This document shows positions 6,192 to 11,494 of a DNA stretch of 14,518 bases, in pieces. The notes beneath the pieces are model-generated. The model saw only the letters and a list, made by a program, of their open reading frames with translations. It was not told the origin of the DNA and ran no database searches. The number at the start of each line of letters is the position of its first letter. The first letter of the stretch is position 1. Source of the stretch: an uncultured Caryophanales bacterium. GTDB lineage: Bacteria; Bacillota_I; Bacilli_A; RF39; UBA660. The stretch covers positions 1 through 14,518 of the forward strand of contig CAMSXY010000015.1 of NCBI GenBank assembly GCA_947065955.1. The letters are read 5' to 3'. The position numbers and the translations under genes are program-made.

Positions 6192-6632
6192 CTACACCCC
6201 CATTATAATCACACGAAGAAGACCAAATATATAGGCACTAACAACTCCATAAATAATAACAGAACCTGCTAATTTAAACATATTTGCCCCAATTCCTGTT
6301 ACAAATCCTTCCTTACGATATTCAAGCGCTGCACTCATCATAGAATGTGCAAAACCAGTGATAGGAATAATAAGTCCACATTTTGCAAAATTGACCCATT
6401 TATCAAAAAAACCTAAACAAGTAAGCAAACATCCTATAAAGACAAGTGTAACAATCATACAAACAGAAGCTTCCTTACTAGGAATAGATAAATAAGTTGT
6501 ATAAATATCCATTAAAAATTGTCCTAACATTCCCATAAGTCCACCTATAAAAAAAGCAATGAGTACATTATAAAGGCGATTTTCATTCGGTGTATGTCTT
6601 TTTACCAAATCTTTGTATTTATTTTTTTCCAT
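6192..6632 (-). CDS. spoVAC: SpoVAC, spore DPA / mechanosensitive channel subunit
   Basis: A 146-aa protein with hydrophobic segments near residues 20-45, 55-75 and 118-142, and the signature PITGFAHSMMSAALEYR. In the family SpoVAC is an inner-membrane channel for dipicolinic acid. I chose ATG at 6632 because AGGAGG lies six bases upstream. An earlier in-frame ATG at 6659 overlaps the promoter -10 element and would not be transcribed. It heads the spoVAC-D-E operon, which lacks the spoVAA, spoVAB, spoVAEa and spoVAF genes of the B. subtilis operon. Only the conserved core remains. Confidence 0.95.
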   Translation of the reverse strand: MEKNKYKDLVKRHTPNENRLYNVLIAFFIGGLMGMLGQFLMDIYTTYLSIPSKEASVCMIVTLVFIGCLLTCLGFFDKWVNFAKCGLIIPITGFAHSMMSAALEYRKEGFVTGIGANMFKLAGSVIIYGVVSAYIFGLLRVIIMGV

Positions 6633-6649
6633 ATAATTCCTCCTACCGT

Positions 6650-6679
6650 TATTATGCATACGTTTTTTTGGTTTTATAC
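6650..6679 (-). promoter_or_regulatory. Sigma-G-type forespore promoter of the spoVA operon
   Basis: The minus strand has GTATA (6675-6679), 18 bases, then CATAATA (6650-6656). This agrees at every position with the B. subtilis sigma-G consensus as I know it (GHATR, 18 bases, CATWHTA), and the spoVA operon is sigma-G-dependent there. The start of transcription would fall near 6644, at the edge of the ribosome site, giving a very short leader. Confidence 0.7.
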
Positions 6680-6708
6680 AAAAAAAAATAAACCAAATTG
6701 GTTTATTT
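6680..6708 (-). terminator. Terminator after sigF
   Basis: A nine-base-pair stem AAATAAACC/GGTTTATTT with a five-base loop contains the sigF stop codon (6703-6705) and is followed on the minus strand by a run of about nine T. It separates spoIIAA-sigF from spoVAC-D-E, so the latter need their own promoter. Confidence 0.8.
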
Positions 6709-7347
6709 CAAAGCAAAATCTTTTCGAATTTTGGTAAGTATCTTTTGTTCTCCTCTAGAAACTTGAACTTGAGAAATACCAAGAATACGAGCTGTCTCGC
6801 TTTGTGTGCAATCATTGACGTATCTTGAATGAATAAGTTTTTTTTCAAAAGCATTTAAGGTTTCTAACTTATTCTTAAGCATAATAAGCGCATCAAGATC
6901 CTCAACTTTATCGGGGATAATATCATAAAGACTTTTTTCCTCATCCTGTGCATCTAAACTTTCAACAGCATGAACAGAATAAATCGCTTCCATCACTTGA
7001 TATTCACTAATTTGCAAATACTGTGCGATTTCTAAAAAGGATGGCGCTCGCATATTTTGCTGACATAATTCATTATAAGCTCGTTCAATTTGAGAATTCA
7101 ATTTTGAAATATTTGTACTAACTTTCACTCCTTTGTTTTCACGAATATACTTTCTTATTTCTCCAAGAATGGAAAAAAAAGCATAAGAAGAAAGTTTACA
7201 ACCAAAAGATGGATCATATTTTCGGTAAGCCTTAATCAACCCAATTGCTCCAACTTGAAATAAATCTTCCTCTAAGCCACTTCCATTACAAATGTGAATG
7301 GCTTTATAAATCAAATTTCGATTCTGTAGTACAATCTCATTTTCCAT
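6703..7347 (-). CDS. sigF: Forespore RNA polymerase sigma factor, SigF-like
   Basis: A 214-aa sigma-70-family factor. Region 2 is at about 25-70 (DLFQVGAIGLIKAYRKYD...ILGEIRKYIRE), region 3 at 75-130 (KVSTNISKLNSQIERA...PSFLEIAQYL), and region 4 at 165-212 with the helix-turn-helix TQSETARILGISQVQVS. Regions 3 and 4 resemble SigF (TQSEVADRLGISQVQVS) more than SigG, and a spoIIAA-type gene lies nine bases upstream. SigF directs the first forespore genes. It is about 40 residues shorter than B. subtilis SigF at the N-terminus, so most of region 1.2 is missing. The ATG has GAGGAG five bases upstream, and no room exists for an earlier start. The usual VSRLEKKIL is VSRGEQKIL here. A diverged SigG is the alternative. 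Confidence 0.8.
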   Translation of the reverse strand: MENEIVLQNRNLIYKAIHICNGSGLEEDLFQVGAIGLIKAYRKYDPSFGCKLSSYAFFSILGEIRKYIRENKGVKVSTNISKLNSQIERAYNELCQQNMRAPSFLEIAQYLQISEYQVMEAIYSVHAVESLDAQDEEKSLYDIIPDKVEDLDALIMLKNKLETLNAFEKKLIHSRYVNDCTQSETARILGISQVQVSRGEQKILTKIRKDFALK

Positions 7348-7356
7348 ATCGTCTCC

Positions 7357-7704
7357 TCACACATTAATCATATGAATTGCCGTAAGTTCATCCGATGCTT
7401 CATTCATATACCTAGATAAACGACTATTTCGTATTTTCACACTAACAAGTCGATTTTCTAAACTACACAAAATACTCGTTCCATGGTTATTTTTACACAA
7501 CTCAAAATTACTGTATAAACTACTAATTCCATTCATATCAATGGAAAGTAAATTCTCCATATTGAACACGACATTGCGAATACCATTTTCTTTAATTAAT
7601 GATGTCACCTCTTTTTCTAATGTAGGAACTGTATCCTTAATTAAAGCCCCATTTAATCGAATAAATAGTATTCCCTTTCGAAATTCCATATTGATGTCTA
7701 ACAT
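7357..7704 (-). CDS. spoIIAA: SpoIIAA-like STAS protein (anti-sigma factor antagonist)
   Basis: A 115-aa single STAS domain protein of the length of SpoIIAA. In the family it binds the anti-sigma factor SpoIIAB and frees SigF; SpoIIAB inactivates it by phosphorylating a serine in an Asp-Ser-Ser-Gly motif. Here the aligned motif is Asp56-Met57-Asn58-Gly59, so the phosphorylated serine is methionine. Other serines (54, 61, 62) lie close by but not in the usual place. The gene lies directly before sigF with nine bases between, where spoIIAB should be. The ribosome site is AAAGGG, eight bases before ATG. The assignment rests on the STAS fold and its position beside sigF; another STAS antagonist is possible. 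Confidence 0.75.
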   Translation of the reverse strand: MLDINMEFRKGILFIRLNGALIKDTVPTLEKEVTSLIKENGIRNVVFNMENLLSIDMNGISSLYSNFELCKNNHGTSILCSLENRLVSVKIRNSRLSRYMNEASDELTAIHMINV

Positions 7705-7721
7705 TCTATCATCCCTTTGCT

Positions 7722-7727
7722 ATTATA
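7722..7727 (-). promoter_or_regulatory. Possible -10 element (TATAAT) of spoIIAA-sigF
   Basis: A perfect TATAAT on the minus strand lies 17 bases before the spoIIAA start. No good sigma-A -35 is present. A sigma-H promoter (AGGA...GAAT), usual for this operon in Bacillus, is not convincing either: an AGGAAAG occurs upstream but no GAAT at the right distance. Confidence 0.35.
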
Positions 7728-7769
7728 CTGTAACACACATTTTTTTTCTTTCCTACGAATTCGACAAAA

Positions 7770-8891
7770 CTAGATCTTATTTTCCTTCGATTTTTTTCGC
7801 CTATTTTTATAAAAAATAAAAGATAAAAAACCTAAAATTAATAAGGAAATAAAAGAAAAAGAACTCGCTTTTGTTTTAAAAAAAACGCCTTCTTCTTTAA
7901 AAATTTGATTTTGCAAAAGGATCGGATTATAAACAAATTGTTCTACTTTAGATTGTTTAAATTTTTCCTTTAAAAGGTCATTGCTTCCCTTCAATTTTTC
8001 ATATTCTAAAGAAAGCCATTCCTCTTTTTCCTCACAGACTTTTTTTTCATTTTGAACTTTTTGAAACAGGAGGATTTCGGTTTCATATTTTTCTTTTTCT
8101 TTATCACAATTTTTATTTTGATTCAAAATTTGTTGTTTTTTCCAAAGTTCTAATTTTTGATTTTCAATCTCTTGAAATAATTGTCCTTTTTCTGTTTCCC
8201 TTAAAAGAAGTTGCTCTTCCAATTTTTTAAACTCTTCCTTTAGAAATAATTCCTTTTGTATATATTGTTCTTCCCTTATTCCCCAATGTTCTTCTTTTTT
8301 CTTTATTTCGAATGCCTTTTCTTCTAAATGTACTAATAATGACTCATTTTCTTCTTTTTTTAAAGACAACTGCTCTTTTAGATCAATTATTTGTTCTTCA
8401 AAACCTTCCCTTTCCTTTTCTAGTTTTTCACTTTCTATTATTAACTGGTTTTTTTCCATCTCCATCTCATTTTGAAGTTCTATATACTCTAATCGTTCCT
8501 TTTCCGCATCCTCTAATTTCTTTTTTAACTCCTCCTTTTTTGCATCCACCTCTAAAAGAATAGAATCGTAATGCTCTAATAACTGTTGATCTTCATAATG
8601 AAGAAGCCTCAATCGATCAATTTCTGCTGCATATTGTTGAACAAGACATGTGTATTCTTCTAAAAGAACCAACTGACTTTTTAATAAAGTTACTTCTTCA
8701 AAAAGAGTAATAGCCTGCTTTTGTAAATCCTCACTAAGACCTGCAAAATAAGAAGCCCTCTCAGAAGCTTTTTGCAAATCCTCCTTTAAGGATCGATTTT
8801 CTTCTAATAAAGCTTCCAAGGTTATCTCTGTAGCAGATACCATCTTAAAAAAGCAAAAAAAACTGATAACCACAAAAAGTACTTTTTTCAT
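7770..8891 (-). CDS. Exported, membrane-anchored coiled-coil protein of unknown function
   Basis: A 373-aa protein. Residues 1-21 form a signal peptide (MKKVLFVVISFFCFF, likely cleaved near SAT-E). Residues about 25-300 are a nearly unbroken Glu/Lys/Leu coiled-coil. A hydrophobic helix near 343-360 (FISLLILGFLSFIFY) followed by NRRKKSKENK anchors the C-terminus. No LPXTG sorting motif or enzyme domain is seen. The rod would project outside the membrane. ATG at 8891 is chosen because AGGAGGTGAT lies eight bases upstream; a GTG three codons earlier is part of that ribosome site. It sits 65 bases before spoIIAA with no terminator between, so some read-through into spoIIAA-sigF is possible. A spore-envelope or septum role is only a guess. 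Confidence 0.7.
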   Translation of the reverse strand: MKKVLFVVISFFCFFKMVSATEITLEALLEENRSLKEDLQKASERASYFAGLSEDLQKQAITLFEEVTLLKSQLVLLEEYTCLVQQYAAEIDRLRLLHYEDQQLLEHYDSILLEVDAKKEELKKKLEDAEKERLEYIELQNEMEMEKNQLIIESEKLEKEREGFEEQIIDLKEQLSLKKEENESLLVHLEEKAFEIKKKEEHWGIREEQYIQKELFLKEEFKKLEEQLLLRETEKGQLFQEIENQKLELWKKQQILNQNKNCDKEKEKYETEILLFQKVQNEKKVCEEKEEWLSLEYEKLKGSNDLLKEKFKQSKVEQFVYNPILLQNQIFKEEGVFFKTKASSFSFISLLILGFLSFIFYKNRRKKSKENKI

Positions 8892-8941
8892 TTTTATCAC
8901 CTCCTATTACTCTATACTCGAAAAAAAGATCCTTTTCCTCC

Positions 8942-8969
8942 AAAAAAAAGACTTTCTTTCGAAAATCTT
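8942..8969 (-). terminator. Terminator of the padR-DUF1700 operon
   Basis: On the minus strand AAGATTTTC and GAAAGTCTT form a nine-base-pair stem (one T-G pair) with a GAAA loop, followed by eight T. The stem overlaps the stop codon of the DUF1700 gene at 8968-8970. Confidence 0.85.
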
Positions 8970-10305
8970 AATAAGAAATAATATATTTTTGTGTGTTTTC
9001 ATTTGTATATACCAAAACTTTATAGGTATAAAAATCATGATATCGGTAAACTTTTTTATCCTTTAATCCATCCATAACAAGGTGATAAACTTGTCTATGA
9101 TGTTCTATACTTTGATTATATATCTTAAAAAAATAAACATAATCAGAATTTTCTTCGTGTGGATAATAAATATCTATAAATTGCGGATAATAATAAACTT
9201 CCATTCTATATTCATTGTCCTGCAAAGTATTATCAATGTGAACTTCAGAATAAGGCAAATAGATATTTCCTTCTAATTTTTCTTGATAAACTTTAACATC
9301 TTGCTGAAAAGTATTTTCTGGAACAGAATCATAATACTCTAAATCCAAAAAGGTTTGAATTGTCAAAATTCCTCCTATTGTAATAAAAATAAAAGAAAAG
9401 AAAATGCTAGAAAAATGAGGCCTTCTAGAACCAAAAGAAAGATTCCAAATAGTATTTAAAAAACTTAACATTAAAAGGAAAATTCCCAAAACAAGAATTG
9501 TTATTCCGAGAAATGGAAATCCTTGAAAACAAAAAACAATTAATGCAGATAACCCACAAAGAAGTCCAATACAAACAAAGCTTAAAGGGAAAAGAAAAAA
9601 TATGCTGAAAAAACATTTTAAAATTGTGAAAAATGGATGTCCTTTTTTATCTATAACTTTTTCTGCCTCTTCATATTCTTTATCTTCATATTCTTTCTCT
9701 TCCTCTACTTTAACGACTTCTTTTTTTTTTGAATAACCAGATGTTTTTCCTAAGCTTTTTTTTATAGTAATCGTCAAAACAAGAATACATACAACAAAAT
9801 AAATAATATGTAATATAATACGAAAAATTGTTCCAAAAAACCACTCAGCTGGTTCATACCCTAAAGATAAAATGCTACTTCCTAAACTTTCAATCAATTC
9901 AAAAGGAAGTCGTAAAACAGCTAAAATAATAAGTACAATAAAAACTCTTAAAAGAATTTCAAAAATCTTTTCTAAGGTAATATCTGGATCACTATCCTTT
10001 ACATCCGAAACGATTCCTTCCGTAAAATTAGCTAATTTTTTAGCGCCCTTTTTGATAAGCTTTTCACCCTTTTCAAAAAAAGCAGGATCTTTTCCATAAT
10101 TTGGATTAATCTTATAAGCACTTAAAATCTCTTTTGCGAGTTCATCTACACTTCCAAAATCGGATACTGCTTCTTCTTCCGTTTGTCCGTTTCGCATTTT
10201 TTCTTCAATGGTATCACGATATTCATCAATCGTATCCGCTCGCTCTTTTTCTTCTAATATTTCTAACTTTTTACTTAACGTTTTTAAAAATTCTTCTTTA
10301 TTCAT
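8968..10305 (-). CDS. DUF1700/HAAS-domain membrane protein
   Basis: A 445-aa protein. Residues 1-70 form a HAAS/DUF1700 domain (MNKEEFLKTLSKKLEIL...DFGSVDELAKEIL), the helical domain usually found beside PadR regulators. After it come hydrophobic segments near 115-140, 160-185, 225-290 (two or three passes) and 297-318. A charged cytoplasmic-type stretch (EVEEEKEYEDKEYEEAEK) lies about 200-215. The C-terminal 120 residues are polar, Tyr-rich and probably outside the cell. The start ATG overlaps the end of padR by eight bases and has AAAGGAGAG upstream, so the two are co-translated. The family is linked to PadR-controlled envelope-stress or membrane functions; the precise role is unknown. Confidence 0.85.
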   Translation of the reverse strand: MNKEEFLKTLSKKLEILEEKERADTIDEYRDTIEEKMRNGQTEEEAVSDFGSVDELAKEILSAYKINPNYGKDPAFFEKGEKLIKKGAKKLANFTEGIVSDVKDSDPDITLEKIFEILLRVFIVLIILAVLRLPFELIESLGSSILSLGYEPAEWFFGTIFRIILHIIYFVVCILVLTITIKKSLGKTSGYSKKKEVVKVEEEKEYEDKEYEEAEKVIDKKGHPFFTILKCFFSIFFLFPLSFVCIGLLCGLSALIVFCFQGFPFLGITILVLGIFLLMLSFLNTIWNLSFGSRRPHFSSIFFSFIFITIGGILTIQTFLDLEYYDSVPENTFQQDVKVYQEKLEGNIYLPYSEVHIDNTLQDNEYRMEVYYYPQFIDIYYPHEENSDYVYFFKIYNQSIEHHRQVYHLVMDGLKDKKVYRYHDFYTYKVLVYTNENTQKYIISY

Positions 10306-10621
10306 GTTTTTTACTCTCCTTTATAAATTTATTAACGGATGTTGCAAAAGAAGACCAATTGCTCTCCAATTCTTTCATACGCTCTTTCCCTAAAACAGTA
10401 ATTCGATAATATTTTCTAGGCGGTCCCTCTTTCGATTCAACAAGGTAAGTTTCTGCATACTTTTCATTGGTTAAACGTTTTAAAAGAGGATAGATCGTCC
10501 CTTCATTTACATCCACAACTTTAGAAACTTCTAAAATTAACTCATATCCATACCGATCCTTATGATTTACAGAAAGAAGAACAATCAATTCCAACACGCC
10601 TTTTTTAAATTGTGTGTTCAT
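10298..10621 (-). CDS. PadR-family transcriptional regulator
   Basis: A 107-aa winged-helix protein of the PadR family with its typical motif order: LELIVLLSV...YGYELILEVSKVVDVNEGTIYPLLKRLTNEKYAET, then GPPRKYYRITVLGKERMKEL. These proteins are small dimeric repressors that bind inverted repeats in their own promoters and are released by ligands or partner proteins. The ATG has GAGG six bases upstream. It overlaps the DUF1700 gene, its usual partner. Its promoter carries an inverted repeat over the -35, consistent with self-repression. Confidence 0.93.
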   Translation of the reverse strand: MNTQFKKGVLELIVLLSVNHKDRYGYELILEVSKVVDVNEGTIYPLLKRLTNEKYAETYLVESKEGPPRKYYRITVLGKERMKELESNWSSFATSVNKFIKESKKHE

Positions 10622-10639
10622 TTCTCACCTCTTGCTATA

Positions 10640-10668
10640 AGTATATACCAACTACTTTGTATTGTCAA
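10640..10668 (-). promoter_or_regulatory. Sigma-A promoter of padR-DUF1700
   Basis: -35 TTGACA (10663-10668, perfect), a 17-base spacer, and -10 TATACT (10640-10645). This is the strongest promoter in the window and would suit a gene held down by a repressor. Confidence 0.85.
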
Positions 10669-10690
10669 GTACTATTTTTTTTGAAATAGT
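10653..10690. promoter_or_regulatory. Candidate PadR operator repeats
   Basis: Two inverted repeats lie next to each other: TACTT/AAGTA with nine bases between (10653-10671), which covers the -35 of the padR promoter, and ACTATTT/AAATAGT (10671-10690), which lies between the divergent padR and sigK genes. Either could bind the PadR dimer. Neither matches the ATGT-n8-ACAT pattern known for some PadR proteins. Confidence 0.4.
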
Positions 10691-10738
10691 GTATAAAAAA
10701 AGATTTTTAAAGGACAACTTCAATTATTTTTTTAATAA

Positions 10739-10746
10739 CATATATT
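10739..10746 (+). promoter_or_regulatory. Weak sigma-E-like -10 before sigK
   Basis: CATATATT fits the CATANNNT form of sigma-E/sigma-K -10 elements and lies 18 bases before the sigK start. No clear -35 is found at the usual distance, and the expected start would fall in the ribosome site, so this is tentative. Confidence 0.25.
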
Positions 10747-10764
10747 TGATTAGGAGTGTGATTT

Positions 10765-11460
10765 ATGTTTAAAAAACTTTTCAAATACTTATTTCACGAT
10801 TTTTTTATCTTTACAGCCGCCTATTCCAATAATGTATTCCCAGATCCCTTAACAAAAGAGGAAGAAGATTTTTATGTAGAAAAAGCGAGACTAGGCGATA
10901 TAGAGGCCAGAAATATTCTTATTGAACATAATCTTCGTTTAGTGGCGCATATTGTTAAAAAATATGATCACAAAAAAGAAGAGGTAGATGATTTAATTAG
11001 TATTGGAACCATTGGTCTTATTAAAGGTATCGACAGTTTTTCGGAAAAACATGGAACACGTATTACTACCTATTGTGCCAGATGTATTGAAAATGAAATT
11101 CTTATGTACTATCGCAGTGACAAAAAAAATAATAAAAATATTAGTTTAAATGAATCGGTTGGATTTGATAAAGATGGAAATGAAATTACTTTTCTCGATA
11201 TTTTAAAAACCCCCAATCCAGACTTCGCACTAGATATCCATAAACAAGACAATATAGAAAATTTAAAACAATATTTTCATGTGCTAAATGAAAGAGAAAA
11301 AACAATTATCATGAAACGTTATGGTTTAAACAATACTAAGGAACAAACCCAAAAAGAAATCGCAAAAGAAATGGGAATTTCGAGAAGTTATGTATCTCGA
11401 ATTGAAAAAAGAGCACTTACCAAAATGCTAAAAGAATTTATAAAAAACAAAAAATGTTAA
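10765..11460 (+). CDS. sigK: Pro-sigma-K, late mother-cell sigma factor
   Basis: A 231-aa sigma-70-family protein with close similarity to SigK. It has the block LTKEEEDFYVEKARLGDIEARN, then LIEHNLRLVAHIVKKYDHK, DDLISIGTIGLIKGI, and CARCIENEILMYYR (region 2), then GFDKDGNEITFLDIL and a region 4 helix-turn-helix TQKEIAKEMGISRSYVSRIEKRAL. The first about 22 residues (MFKKLFKYLFHDFFIFTAAY) are hydrophobic and basic and fit the pro-sequence that the membrane protease SpoIVFB removes. The gene is whole, not split by a skin-type element. ATG has GGAG eight bases upstream. SigK drives coat and cortex-maturation genes in the mother cell. SigE is the main alternative, but these blocks fit SigK better. 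Confidence 0.88.
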   Translation: MFKKLFKYLFHDFFIFTAAYSNNVFPDPLTKEEEDFYVEKARLGDIEARNILIEHNLRLVAHIVKKYDHKKEEVDDLISIGTIGLIKGIDSFSEKHGTRITTYCARCIENEILMYYRSDKKNNKNISLNESVGFDKDGNEITFLDILKTPNPDFALDIHKQDNIENLKQYFHVLNEREKTIIMKRYGLNNTKEQTQKEIAKEMGISRSYVSRIEKRALTKMLKEFIKNKKC

Positions 11461-11494
11461 AAAAAAATTCAAAGTCAATTTGAATTTTCTTTTT
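11459..11494. terminator. Bidirectional terminator between sigK and the oxidoreductase
   Basis: A ten-base-pair stem AAAATTCAAA/TTTGAATTTT (11464-11473 and 11479-11488) with a five-base loop is followed on the plus strand by a T-rich run (one C inside) and on the minus strand by about nine T. It serves both converging genes and contains the stop codon of the minus-strand gene. Confidence 0.85.

Noticed and set aside
8312..8563. Plus-strand frame rich in Leu, Phe and Pro inside the coiled-coil gene
   Set aside because: This composition is what the complement of Glu/Lys codons gives; there is no start signal.
10765..11460. A skin-type element splitting sigK
   Set aside because: The recombinase in the window is far from sigK, and sigK is one continuous frame.
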